Assembly: GCF_040712315.1 (NCBI RefSeq)
Contig: NC_134023.1
Location: 70,711,889-70,775,888, forward strand
From: Castanea sativa
Taxonomy: Eukaryota; Streptophyta; Magnoliopsida; Fagales; Fagaceae
Length of the DNA: 64,000 nt
Direction: 5' to 3'
Positions 1 to 11,301 of the stretch are shown piece after piece (within the stretch, counting starts at the first letter, position 1; each line of letters begins with the position of its first letter). The notes under the pieces were generated by a model. It was given only the letters and a program-made list of their open reading frames with translations, had not been told where the DNA came from and searched no databases. The position numbers and the translations under genes are program-made.

Positions 1-1032
1 AGAAATCAGCATGGATTGGAACAACTCAAGAGAGCATGCTCATGGACACAAAGAATACAGATGGATATGTCCCATCAGCTACCCATGGTTCAAAAAAAGG
101 CTGATGACTTAAGAATCAACACTTCATGAAAAGAAGCCTGGTACCTCGGGGAACGCAGGAAGATGGACTATAAAGGAAGGTGGTTGGGGATCTTTCAGCC
201 TGACAGAAAGGAATTTGTCCATTTAGAGAAAAAGACAAAAGGTAAAGCAGGCAAAACGGTGGGTTTGAAAAGTAGTATCTAGAAGCCTTGAAAAATAAAG
301 ATTGAAAGTCAGCCCTTAGAACCTCCCAAAAGAGGAAGGTTAGCTAGATAATTTTTGGGGGGAAACTTCAAAAGGGGAAAATAATGAGAAAATAAGGAAA
401 GAACCAAGTACCAATGTTCCTGACACAACATTGGTTCTATTACCCAGGGCAGCAAACAGAGGGAATCAATGGTACACCAAAAACCCTAGGAATGCACTAT
501 AAAAGGGGGATAGAGCCAACAGCAAAAACCAGTCAGCAATAGAGAATCAGACTAAAAAGATCCTTTAAAAAACTTCTTTAGAATTCAAAAAGAAAGAAAA
601 GAAGGAAAACACTGTGAGGGATCCTAAGACATGCATTAGAAGATACACTTGGATTCAAAGGGATTCAAACCTCACAAGTCTTAGAAGCCTAAAGGACTTA
701 TCTAAGTCTGTAACTTTTAAACTTATTTAGACCTTGTAACATATCCCAATGGAAAAGGGACCCAATGTACTAAAACTCAAAATAATGAAATATCATTAAA
801 CATTCTAAGGATCCATGACGTCTTATTTACCTTTTTATTATCTCTTTGTTGTTCCTTACTGTACAATACATATATGTTTTGTATGTATAAATTTGTATGT
901 GTTGCAGGAATCATGTTTTGCACACAACTTGATTCGTAATCAGCCTAACACAACTACGGTGAACCAAATCTAGTCCACCAAATCACAAGTTTTAGACCCA
1001 AGATTTTTATTTCTACTCAGGCCTAGGTACTG
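1..1032. other. Non-coding stretch, possible LTR remnant
   Basis: No gene is recognised. A strong TATA box (tataaaa, 498-504) followed by a G run sits mid-stretch with AC-rich sequence after it, a layout typical of a retrotransposon LTR promoter. No partner LTR, primer site or coding region is visible because the window begins here, so the LTR reading is only a guess. Confidence 0.25.
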
Positions 1033-1060
1033 TTAAAAAAAAAAAAAAAAAAAAAAAAAA
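1033..1060. repeat. Poly(A) tract
   Basis: Uninterrupted run of about 24 A followed by CCC. Simple repeat; it could be the scar of an old retroposon tail. Confidence 0.7.
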
Positions 1061-1254
1061 CCCACAACTAGAAACTAGAATTACTTTTGTAGTCTAGAAT
1101 TGTCGGGAAGCAAGCAGCTATTAAACATGTTTTGTGCTGTTGTTAGAAGTGCTTTGGTCTACGCAGTGACAAACATTAGGAAAATAAGCGGAACCTTCCT
1201 ATTCTTCCTTGCTTCCAAGCTATTTGTTTCCTCCTCCTTGTCTCTCTCCAAAAG

Positions 1255-1535
1255 AACCACCTTTTTCCACCTTAATATATATATAACAAAAAAAAAAAAA
1301 AAAACATGATGTGCCCACCTCCCACATGTTGTCTTTAGTGCTTAGATTATTTTCATGAACCTATTTTGTTTATCAAAAAACTGTATGAAAGTACAGGTTT
1401 ATCCGTACAAGTTTATCAAAAAAAAAAAAAAAAAAAGATCGAAGCCAGACTTTAAAAATACTATACATTAAAAATATAAATATAAATTAGCATGTTAAGT
1501 TAAAAATAAAAATACCTATAATATAGCTTTATAAA
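1255..1535. repeat. Duplicated segment shared with 21070-21335
   Basis: This AT-rich stretch matches 21070-21335, including a shared CTGTATGAAAGTACAGGTT block and a shared AAAATACCTATAAT block. It contains no gene. It shows that the duplicated peptide-gene neighbourhood starts this far left. Confidence 0.6.
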
Positions 1536-1965
1536 AAGTTACCATGGCTTTTGAGTGGAGTTGTGGTGTGTCTTTGTGTTAGAACCTCTTTTCCTTTCCT
1601 TTGTGTGCGTGTGTGTTTGTTTCTCAAAAAAAAAAAAAGTAATTGTCCCACATTGCTTAAGGGAGTGTGTTGTACATAGTATAACTTACTCCACCTCTCT
1701 TAAAAGTTACCATCGCTTTTGAGTGTAGTTGTGATGTGGCTTTGTGTTAGAACATTTTTTTCTTTCCCTTGTGTGTGTGTGTTTGTTCTCAAGTAAAAAA
1801 AAAAAAATTGTCTCGCATTGCTTAAGAGAGTGTGTTGTGTATAGTATAATTTGTCCCACCCTCCCTTAAAAGTTATCATGGCTTTTGAGTAGAGTTGTGA
1901 TGTGGTTTTGTGTTAGAACCCCTTGTCATCTACCTTGTATGTATTTTTGTTTCTTAAAAAAAAAA
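1533..1965. repeat. Tandem repeat, about 167-bp unit, 2.6 copies
   Basis: Three successive units begin with AAAAGTTA(C/T)CAT at about 1534, 1702 and 1868. Each carries a GCTTTTGAGT block, a GT-rich run and a poly(A) tract. The third unit is cut short where the peptide-gene upstream block begins at about 1968. Confidence 0.75.
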
Positions 1966-1967
1966 AA

Positions 1968-2711
1968 ATACATATGGTAGTTGTGTAATATTGAAAAGGA
2001 AAGAGGTAGGGGATGGGGCATTCACCAAAGAGGAGGCAGAAGACCGAGAAGAGTCCGAAAAAAGTGAAAAACGCGTTATTATTATTTGGTCGTTGAAATG
2101 TTTGTGTATTGCTCCTTGCTCGATCTCTACGCTAATATTTTTCTCCTATGTCTCTCTCCAAAGGATCAACTCAATTGATCCACCTTCGAAAGTCAAAGTA
2201 AGAAAACAAAACAATATAAATATTAAATATACTTGCACTTGTTTGCCATCTTGGAACCCGGTCATAAATAACTCGATTGCATCACTTTGCTGTTGTTATA
2301 TTTTCATTAAACAATAAGATTGATATCAACAAATGAAAAATTAAATTTGAGCATCTTTGAGCATGCTACTCGGCCCACATCAATAGCAACACATACGATA
2401 TGTTTTTTTGTTGCTAATGCTATAGTTGATGATGTACATCAACTAAACTTCTTTTATTTATATAATATTTTTAAAGATAAATATTGGCATACACAAGGAA
2501 TAGCTCATCCAATATCTCATATACATACTTAATTAACTTTGAGCTGTGACCAAATCGCTGGGACAAAACCGTAAGACCAGTGAGAAACATCTAGGAATGT
2601 ATAAACATTTGGTCTTCTCCTTGTTGTCCTCGCATCATGTACTCTCTAGCAATGGAAAATGCATTGGTCATATATCACTCTGTCTCTTGTTCTTCAAGCT
2701 AAATCATTGGC
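1968..2711 (+). promoter_or_regulatory. Displaced upstream region of peptide copy 1
   Basis: This stretch matches the upstream regions of peptide copies 4 (from 25062) and 6 (from about 31620), in shortened form. It ends at ...AAATCATTGGC, and the paralogues continue directly with CATTGCCATCTCTGATTT. Here TE-A intervenes and the same sequence resumes at 17812, so this is the original distal promoter of copy 1, now 15 kb from it. The weak reading frame at 1991-2317 is not kept in all three copies. Confidence 0.7.
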
Positions 2712-4092
2712 TGTAACGCCCCAAAAATCATAAGCAATAAAATTCTATTTAATTTGAAAATTCCATCAAAATATTAAATAAAAGAATCCAGCAACCTAAA
2801 TTTTCATCATAAATGTCAGAGCTCTAATCCACCAAAAATTAAAACATCCTAAAAAAAAAATTCTCCAGTAGAATGTTGAATATCATAAAAGTAAAAATAA
2901 AATCTTCAGTCCTACAAAATAATTTGTAACTACTGACTTCCAGGAATCTCTACTCCAATAATCCATCTAATGTATCTATAAGGGAAAATAAAGGGAGGGG
3001 GGGGGGGTGAGATAACTCAATAAGTGGAATTCACTAACATTGGGGTGTGGAAACAACCTTTAAAAAAATAATTCTTACAAACAATTCATTACTCATACCT
3101 CATCAATATTTTATCATCAAATATTTCATACAAAAGAAATAATAATCTTTATATAGTGAGCCATTATAGTGTATATATATATCGATACCATCACAAACAC
3201 AATTTCCTAGGCTTTACTAGTGGTCAACATTTACGCCCTGTTGACAAGGTTGTGCTATCCCATTTTCTGGGACTGGAACCTCTTTTTCATTCCCTTTCTT
3301 AAGGATTGTTCCTTTGGAACCTAAAGGTGCACTCCCTTACTAAGGAGCTTCCTTTTTGGATCCTCAATAATATACTCTCTCGCTAAAGAGTTACCAAATG
3401 TGCACTGTCTCCTTTTCTAGGACCGTCCCTTGCTAAGGACTAGCTGCAGTATGATTGTCCTTTACTAAGGACTAACACAATACTGAGCTTTTTAATCACT
3501 ACTTGCCATAGGTTTTCAAAATATATTCAAGATGCTCACATAAATAATCCATTCATAATTCTCAAAATATCAATATATATTCACACATACAAGTTTAAAT
3601 AAATTTAGGTTGTCCCACATGTTTTTCATAAAATAGATATTCAACGTGCACATCAAGCATTTATAAATTATCAATTTATATATAATATCAACATATTTAT
3701 TTGATATAGAATAGTTTAATAATCAAACACTGTTTTGAGAAAACCCCCAAAATTAGTACACACCACTTACCTCTTAGTTGCAAAAATAAAGGAAATCAAC
3801 CTCCCTTGAATCACAACAAATCTGTAGAATTAGAACCTAGCAACACTAAAAATAGGTTCATCAATACACAATTTCTCACTTAAAAATCTATTTTCACGCT
3901 TAAATGGTTTTACCCTAGACAAAATTGTTATATCCAAAATCCTCTATTTATTCACTTAACTATCCAATTTAATATTGGAAGTCACGTATAGTCTTAATTT
4001 ATCCATCTAGTTGCTTAGCATTCCCACTTGATGCTGCTGGGTATTGACTCTAATATTATATGTATACATCAAGTGGGATATCTATTGACTCT

Positions 4093-4155
<63 letters not shown>

Positions 4156-5054
4156 CTAACATGGCTCCCATATACAAGCCTTAATTCATTCATCTAGTTG
4201 CCTATTCCCCATTAAAGCTGCTGGACAAGTTTTAGAAACAATAAAAGGGTGATAGTTGATTTGGTCAACAATGGAGGCTATGTGTGAATACATATTAACA
4301 CAAACACCCTTATCCCTTTAACATAGTCACAAACTCCAAGCCTATTACTCTATTTGTTCAATTTCAAAGTCTATGGTGACCATACGGCTATATATATACA
4401 ATTCCTACTACAATAATCATCATGGTCTGCTAGAGAAGCCAAAACTCCCTTTTAAAAGCTTTAAATCTTCATAGTAAAAAAATATTATACATATATCTAT
4501 TCAATCAAATATAGGAAGCCATGTAGAAGCCTTAACTATCAATCTAGTAGCCTATAATTCCCATGATGCCGTTGGACTTGTTTTAGCTAATAACAAAAAG
4601 GTGATGGTTGATTCGGTCAACAATGGAGGCTGCACTCTTTTCTATTAGTATAGAGATAGTCTAGGTTCATAACAATTTCTACCTATGACTATTCCAACTT
4701 CTTAAATCTAGAGCATTAGAAAATCATACCTGTAGACTCCAACTCAACGCCACAGTGAAGAAAGCAGAGTTCAATAGTCGGCTGAAGTAAAAGGAAATAC
4801 ACGTGTGACCAAAGAGCAAGAAAGCTAGGGTTTTAGTTATTTAATTTTTCTTTTTTTTTAAAGCTTAACAAGGCCCATATATATATATATATATATATAT
4901 ACTTATGTCACCTCACTTGGGCTTCATATTCCAAAGTATATATCTCACTTTTAATAAATTAGGTCCAGATCAATTTAATCCATTTAATTGTAGGCCTCTT
5001 ATATAATTTAAGTATAATAATTAAATTGGTATAAAAAAAATACAGGGTGTTACA
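2712..5054 (-). repeat. TE-A 3' LTR (element sense)
   Basis: 2343 bp, starting TGTAACGCCCC and ending GGTGTTACA, matching 15548-17806 along its length. It holds a (TA)n run at about 4098-4150 that is longer than in the partner LTR, and a second at about 4877-4903. A cluster of near-repeats of CTTGCTAAGGA lies at about 3290-3480. Confidence 0.93.
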
Positions 5055-6139
5055 TCCTTCCCCCCTTAAAAATTTGTTCCTCGAAATTGTACATACCTTC
5101 ATTAACAAACAACTCTGGATAATTTGATTTCATCCCATCTTCTCGCTCCCAAGATGCCTCCTCCATTTTGTGATTCTTCCAAAGGACCTTAACTAATGAT
5201 ATGGTCTTGGTGCGTAGCACTTGATCCTTACAGTCAGGAATTTGGATTGGAACTTCCTCATAAGTCAAGTTGTCTTTGATCTTGAGTGGCTCATAGTTCA
5301 AAACATGTGAAGGATCTGGGATGTACTTCCTCAACATGGAAATATGAAACACATTATGCACTCCTGCAAGTGTAGGTGGTAAGGCCAACTCATAGGCAAC
5401 TTTACCAATGCGTTTTAGGATCTCAAATGGACCAACAAATCTGGGACTCAACTTCCCTTTCTTCCCAAATCTCATCACACCCCTCATTGGGGACTTTCAA
5501 AAATACCATATCTCCAATTCCAAATTCCACTCCCCTCCTCGAGTTGTCATAATAACTCTTCTGTCGACTTTGTGTTGTTTGCAATCTTTTACGAATCATA
5601 TTAATCTTCTCAGATGTCATCTGAATGATTTCTGGTCCCAACAATTTTCTATCACCAACCTCTTCCCAACACAATAGGGACCTGCATTTTCTACCATACA
5701 AAGCCTCATAGGGAGCCATCTCAATACTAGAGTGGTAGCTATTATTATAGGAAAACTCCTCTAAAGACAAGTACTCTTCCCAACTTCCTTTGAAATCCAA
5801 TACACAAGCCCTTAACATATCCTCCAAAGTACAAATAGTCCTTTCTGATAGTCCATCTGTTTGCGGGTGGAAGGCTGTGCTAAAGCTAAGATTAATACCC
5901 AAAGCTTTATGTAGGCTTTCCCAAAACTTTGAGGTGAATCTTGGGTCTCAATAAGACACAATTGATGCTGAAACTCCATGAAGACTCACAATCTCATCAA
6001 TATATATCTGTGCTAGTTGATCAAGTGAGTAAGTCATCTTAACCGGAATAAAACGTGTTGTTTTTGTCATCCTATCCCCAATGACCCAAATGGCCTTGTG
6101 TCCCTTAGGAGATCTTGGCAAACCAGTTACAAAATCCAT
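5050..6139 (-). pseudogene. TE-A integrase core and chromodomain-like tail, broken
   Basis: The first part (6139-5948) starts MDFVTGLPRS, the first catalytic Asp block of a DDE integrase. It runs to SIVSY and then a stop exactly where the second catalytic Asp of the family lies, so that residue is lost. The next frame (5902-5423) carries the HPQTDG..SE block with the third acidic residue and the YEALYG block. A one-base shift near 5480 moves the reading to 5487-5050. That part holds the SPRFVGPFEIL and FHISMLRKY blocks and ends in WKNHKMEEASWERE, which resembles the chromodomain found at the integrase C-terminus of chromoviruses. Known role of the family: joining element DNA to chromatin. This copy is dead. 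Confidence 0.88.
5055..5075 (-). other. TE-A polypurine tract
   Basis: On the minus strand this reads TTTTTAAGGGGGGAAGGA directly next to the 3' LTR, as expected for the primer of plus-strand DNA synthesis. Confidence 0.8.
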
Positions 6140-6842
6140 ACATATATGCTCCCACTTCCATTTCGGGAATGGGAAGTGGTTGCAGCAATCCTGAAGGTTT
6201 TTGGTGTAGTGCCTTAATTTGTTGACAAGTCAAGCATTGCTCCACAAATTGAGCTATCTCTCTCTTCATGTTATTCCACCAATAAGTTTCTCGAATATCA
6301 CGATACATTTTAGTGCTACCAAGGTGCATTGAGTATGGGGTATGATGGGCTTCTTCCATAATCTCCTTCTTTAATCCAAAATCATTTGGCACACAAAGTT
6401 TACTTCCAAACCTCAAAACACCATCATTAGACACATTAAATTTTGGTCTCTTCTCTTCTTGTACTTCTCCTATGATCTTTACAATTTGTGCATCCTCGAC
6501 CTGTGACCTCTTAATCTTCTCAATCAAAGTGGGTTGTATTGTTAAACTAGCCATAAAGACTTGGGAGTCACCTATGACAATTTCAATTCCCATCCTCTCC
6601 AAGTCATTAATAATCTCCTTTTGAGTAGTTAACAAGGCAGCTGAGAAACCAGAAGACTTCCGACTAAGTGCATTAGCTACCACATTAGCCTTGTCTGGAT
6701 GGTAATTGATTGAGCAATCATAATCTTTAATCAACTCAAGCCACCTTCGTTGCCTCATATTCAATTCTTTCTAAGTAAAGAAGTACTTCAAGCTCTTATG
6801 ATTTGTATAAATTTCACACCTTTCACCATATAAATAGTGTCT
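6105..6842 (-). pseudogene. TE-A RNase H end and integrase zinc finger, broken
   Basis: The open part (6764-6105) has the RNase H end block ALSRK and then an integrase H2C2 zinc finger: HHTPYSMHLG followed by CLTCQQIK. Between this frame and the preceding one (ending at 6843) lie two in-frame TAG codons around the YGERCEIYT and KYFFT blocks. Each is one G-to-A or C-to-T change from Trp or Gln. The next frame overlaps at 6139 after a small shift. Decayed, but the domain order is clear. Confidence 0.85.
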
Positions 6843-7758
6843 CTAAATCTTCAATGCAAACACCACTGCAGCCAGCTCCAAATCATGAGTGGGATAATTT
6901 TGTTCATAACTCTTTAATTGGCGGGAAGCATAAGCTATGACTTTACCATGCTGCATCAACACACAATCAAGCCCTTTTCTTGAAGCATCACTATAAATGA
7001 CAAAGCCTCCCAAGTTGCTAGGGATGGTTAGTACTGGTGCAGTGACCAACCTTTGCTTAAGTTCTTGAAAACTCTTTTCACATTCTTCTGTCCACACAAA
7101 CTTGGCATTCTTACGAGTTAGATGAGTTAATGGGGCTGCAATACGGGAAAATCCCTCCACAAACCGCCTATAATAGCCAGCGAGGCCCAAAAAGCTTCTG
7201 ATCTCACTCACATTCGTCGGTCTTGCCCAATCAACCACAGCTTCAACCTTACTAGGGTCTACAGAAATCCTTGCCTCAGATTTCACATGCCCTAGAAACA
7301 CCACTTGATCAAGCCAAAATTCACACTTCGTAAACTTTGCATATAACTTCTTCTCCCTCAAAATTTGAAAAACAATTCTCAAGTGCTCTTCATGTTCTTC
7401 CATGCTTTTGGAGAAGATTAGAATGTCATCAATAAAGACAATAACAAAGCGGTCTAAGTACTCATGAAACACCCTATTCATCAAGTCCATAAATGCAGCA
7501 GGAGCATTGGTTAAACCAAAAGGCATTACCAAGAATTCATAGTGCCCATACCTCGTCCTGAAAGCTGTCTTGGGTATGTCTTCACTCATGATTTTCAACT
7601 GGTGATACCCAGAACGAAGGTCAATCTTAGAGAAGACTTGTGCCCCATGCAATTGATCAAATAAGTCATCAATACAAGGGAGAGGTATTTGTTTCTCACA
7701 GTAACCCAGTTTAACTCACGGTAGTCAATGCACAACCTCATAGTCCCATCCTTCTTTT
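6843..7758 (-). pseudogene. TE-A reverse transcriptase and RNase H start, broken
   Basis: The long frame 7652-6843 (269 codons) starts inside reverse transcriptase with [13 protein letters not shown] and shows the [17 protein letters not shown] block. It then has [12 protein letters not shown], where FIDD fills the YxDD catalytic box as is usual in this lineage. RNase H begins with [10 protein letters not shown] and [10 protein letters not shown]. The preceding stretch (7758-7653) lies in a different frame from the protease part, so a one-base shift separates them. Polymerase motifs are intact, but no continuous polyprotein can be read. Confidence 0.88.
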
Positions 7759-8554
7759 TCACAAATAAAATTGGTGCACCCCAAGGAGATGCACAAACCC
7801 CTTGTCTAGAAGTTCTTGTAACTGTTCCTTGAGGTCCTTAAGTTCAGTGGGTGCCATCCGATATGGTGCCTTCGATATAGGAGAAGTTCCAGGGAGCAAA
7901 TCAATGGAGAACTCAATCTCTCTATCTATAGGTATCCTTGGTAAGTCTTCAGGAAAGACATCAGGAAACTCCTTCACAACAGGGATATCATCCAACTTCA
8001 ATTCCTCTTTCCTAGTGTCCACCACATGAGCTAGGTACCCCTGGCATCCTTTTCGTAATAGACGCTGAGCCCAAAGGGCTGATATCACCCTGGGTAAGGC
8101 ATGCATCCTAGAGCCCTTAAATCGAAATTCTGGCTCTCCTAGAGGCCGAAACACCACCTCTTTTCTAAAGCAATCTACATTAGCATGATAAGCTGCCAAC
8201 CAGTCCATTCCCAAAATTACATCATAATCATACATGTCCATCAAAATCAAGTCTGCTAACATTTCCCTATCCTCAATTTGAATAACACAAGACTTAAGCA
8301 TAGAATTACACACTAAGGAATCACCCATAGGTATGGCCACAAACAAGTCATAATCCATAAGTCCAGGTTTCTTATCACATAACTTAGCATATCGAGTGGA
8401 GATAAAAGAGTGTGTAGATCCAGAATCAAATAGAGTTTTAGCAAAGTTTGAGAATAATGGGAGGATACTTGCAACCCCAGTATCTGAAGCTTGAACATCC
8501 TGTGGTGTGAGTGCAAACACTCTCCCTTATGCCTTCCTCCTCTGATCATCCTTT
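7759..8554 (-). pseudogene. TE-A aspartic protease region, cut by TE-B
   Basis: Frame 8520-7759 carries LFDSGSTHSFIS, a retroviral-type aspartic protease active-site triad (DSG), and the later GMDWLAAYHA block. It runs into the linker before reverse transcriptase and loses frame near 7790, where the expected WGAPxxFV block is read out of frame. The upstream edge at 8554 is the TE-B insertion point, so protease is separated from gag by 5.4 kb. Confidence 0.85.
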
Positions 8555-8970
8555 TGTTATGAATGGAATTGGTGGATATGATTTTATCTAGCTGGATTCG
8601 AGGTCAGCTGGTCCTCCATAGAAAAAGAAGAATACAGAAAAGGAAGAGAAGAATACAGAGAAGGAGACAGTTGAACAGAAAGAATATGAATTAGGGATTA
8701 AACTTCTATATCTGTTCTGTACAATCCATTCCCTTTATACCCTTGACAATGCTTCTCCTCTAACCCGTAACTACTCTAACTAACCATTACTCTAACTAAA
8801 CCCCACTTCCTAACTAACTTCTAACTCCCTAACTTGTCACCTGTCATGACCACCTTGCCAACTATCTTCACTAACTCCATACACAGTACAATATTACTAA
8901 TACAATTGAATTACAATTATACAATGACCCAGCCAGCTTGGTATCTGTACTAACCCAAATATTCCTAACA
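8555..8970 (-). repeat. TE-B 3' LTR (element sense)
   Basis: 416 bp, near-identical to 13492-13907. A TATA-like box (TATAAAGG on the minus strand, about 8733-8740) marks the LTR promoter. Confidence 0.95.
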
Positions 8971-8984
8971 ATTACCCTCTCCCT
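8971..8984 (-). other. TE-B polypurine tract
   Basis: The minus strand reads GAGGGAGAGGGTAAT directly next to the 3' LTR, overlapping the end of the integrase frame. Confidence 0.85.
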
Positions 8985-10033
8985 CAAAGCACCTTGCCCA
9001 CAAGGTGAGGAAATTGTTGTTGCAGCAAATACAAGTCTTCCCAAGTAGCATTATCAACACTTTCCCCTTGCCATTGCACCAAAACTTGTGTAATAGTCCT
9101 GCTTCTCAATTTGTGAGTTTGAGTCTGCAAAACAGTTACTGGTTCAGGACTAAGACAGCCAGCTGCATCCACAAAAGGTAATGAAGGAACAACAGCCACA
9201 TGCTTGCCCAATTTCTCCTTAAGACAAGAAATATGGAATGTAGGATGAATTCTAGAACCTGGTGGCAAATCCAACCGATAAGCTACCTTACCAACCCTAT
9301 ACAAAACCTGAAAAGGTCCATAATATCTAGGTGCCAACTTGCCCAAATGTTTCTGCCTCATTGTCTTTAGCTTGTAAGGCTTTAATCTGAGATATACCCA
9401 ATCACCCTCAACAAACTCCCTTTCAGTCCTGTGTTTATCAGCATTCATTTTCATCCTTTCCTGAGCTACCACCAAATTCTGCTTCAATAAGGTCAGAAGT
9501 TGCTGCCTAGTCCTCAATTGTACATCCACATTGCCTACCTTAGTGGTGCCTGGAATATAATCCAAAAGTTTGGGAGGAGGATAACCAAACAAGGCTTCAA
9601 AGGGAGTCATCTTGGTGGAAGAATGGAAATTGGTATTACACCAAAATTCAGCCAATGGTAGCCATTTCACCCAATGTTGAGGTCTATCAGCTGCAAAGGC
9701 CCTCAAATAATGCTCTAAACTTTGGTTAACTATCTCAGTTTGTCCATCAGTCTGGGGGTGATAAGCTGAGGACATAGCAAGTTGCACTCCTTGCAACCTC
9801 ATCAACTCTTGCCAAAAATGAGAGGTGAAAACAGGGTCCCTGTCAGTGACAATTGAAGCTGGCATACCATGCAATTTTAACACATGTTGCAGATAGAGAT
9901 TGGCTAACTTAGCAACTGTATAAGGATGAGATAAGGGAATGAAATGGACAAACTTAGTAAGTTTTTCAACTACCATTAGAATCACGTCTTTGGATTGGGA
10001 CTTAGGAAGGCCTTCAACAAAGTCCATGCTCAC
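8984..10033 (-). pseudogene. TE-B integrase core with chromodomain-like tail (open 349-codon part of a broken pol)
   Basis: The frame is open for 349 codons and holds a complete DDE catalytic set: Asp4 in MSMDFVEGLP, Asp64 in IVTDRDPVFTS and Glu100 in QTDGQTE. The last two have 35 residues between them, as in DD35E integrases. The APRYYGPFQVLYRVG and HPTFHISCLK blocks follow. The last 50 residues (PEPVTVLQ ... LVQWQGESVDNATWED) form a chromodomain-like tail that in chromoviruses guides insertion to marked chromatin. The listed start is internal, because pol is a polyprotein and an upstream stop cuts this part off. This is the best preserved catalytic domain of the nested element. Confidence 0.88.
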
Positions 10034-10122
10034 CTCAAGCCAAGGTTTATCAGGTATAGGTAGAGTTATAACAGCCCAGCAACATGATAGGTTTTTGTCT
10101 TAACTCTTTGGCATGTATCACA

Positions 10123-10758
10123 CTATCTAACATGCTTCTTCACATCAGACCTCAAACTAGGCCAATGAAAATCTCTCTGCACCCAATGTAAAGTTTTGAG
10201 GAAACCTGAATGTCCACCCAAGGGACTGTCATGGACTTGCTGCAAAACAGTAGCCTTCAAAGCATTACATGACCTAAGGTAAATCTTACCTTTATATAAC
10301 AACAACCCACTCTGCACAGCATACCCTTTTGGCACCACTTTTCCCAACTGACAAGCATGGAAAATATCTTGCACCTGCTGATTAGAAGCATAACTGGCCT
10401 TAAGTTCAGTCAGCCATGTTGGGGAAGGAAAGGACACCATGCATAAGATTCCCTCATGAACTTTCGAAATTGCACTAGGAACTTCATAGGAAGCACAATC
10501 ACCAAAATCAGCCTTCCTAGACAATGCATCAACCACTAAGTTGTCCTTGCCTTTCTTGTATTCCACCACAAACATATAGCCTAGCAATTTAGCAAACCAC
10601 TTCTGCTGGGATGGAGTGCCAATTTTCTGTTCCAACATGTATTTCAAACTTTGTTGATCAGTTTTAACAACAAAAGGTCTACCCACCAGATAAGCTCTCC
10701 ACCTCTTGACAGCAACAACTAAGGCTAGCAACTCCTTTTCATAGGTAGACAAAGCCAA
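10123..10758 (-). pseudogene. TE-B RNase H end and integrase zinc finger
   Basis: Open for 211 codons. It starts in RNase H (STYEKELLALVVAVKRW, FVVKTDQQSLKY) and passes the VDALSRK end block. It then enters the H2C2 finger (HDSPLGGHSG) and meets a stop just before CDTCQRVK, which supplies the two finger cysteines. A further stop lies before the integrase core. A TAG at 10804 separates this part from the RNase H start. Confidence 0.85.
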
Positions 10759-10803
10759 GTTTTTACCCTTAAGTGCCTGACTATGGTAAGCTATTGGTCT
10801 GCC

Positions 10804-11298
10804 CTACTGCATTAACACTGCCCCAATCCCTCTTCCAGAGGCATCACACTCCACCACAAAAGGAAGATCAAAATTTGGCAAAGCTAACACTGGAGGCTTA
10901 ACTATAGCATCCTTAAGTTGATGAAATGCCAACTCAGCCTCATTAGACCAACAAAAAGAGTCTTTTTTTAATAAAGCTGTCAAGGGGGCTGCAAGTTGAC
11001 CATACCCCTTGACAAACTTCCTATAATACCCAGTGAGGCCCAAAAAACCTCTTAGAGACTTCACATCCGTAGGAATAGGCCATTGTTGCATGGCAGTCAC
11101 TTTCCTAGGATCAGTGTGTACCCCCTCAGCAGTAATAACATGTCCCAAATACTCAACTTCATTACAAGCAAACATGCACTTTGACCTTTTAGCATACAAC
11201 TTGTTAATAGCTAAAATTTCCAAGACTTTCCTTAGATGGACTACATGATCAGCCAAAGATTTACTATAGACTAATATATCATCAAAAAATACTAGCAC
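10804..11298 (-). pseudogene. TE-B reverse transcriptase second half and RNase H start
   Basis: 164 codons beginning [15 protein letters not shown] is the polymerase active-site box in the form seen in this lineage. The EYLGHVIT and [13 protein letters not shown] thumb blocks follow, then [16 protein letters not shown], the RNase H start with its Asp. It is separated from the first half of reverse transcriptase by a single TAG near 11299 and ends in a TAG at 10804. Confidence 0.85.
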
Positions 11299-11301
11299 AA
11301 A

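Noticed and set aside
1991..2317. 108-codon frame, with a 98-codon relative at 25118-25414
   Set aside because: The third copy of this block (about 31630) is frameshifted, and the frames are Ser/Ile-rich without a domain. Shared descent of the upstream block explains the similarity.
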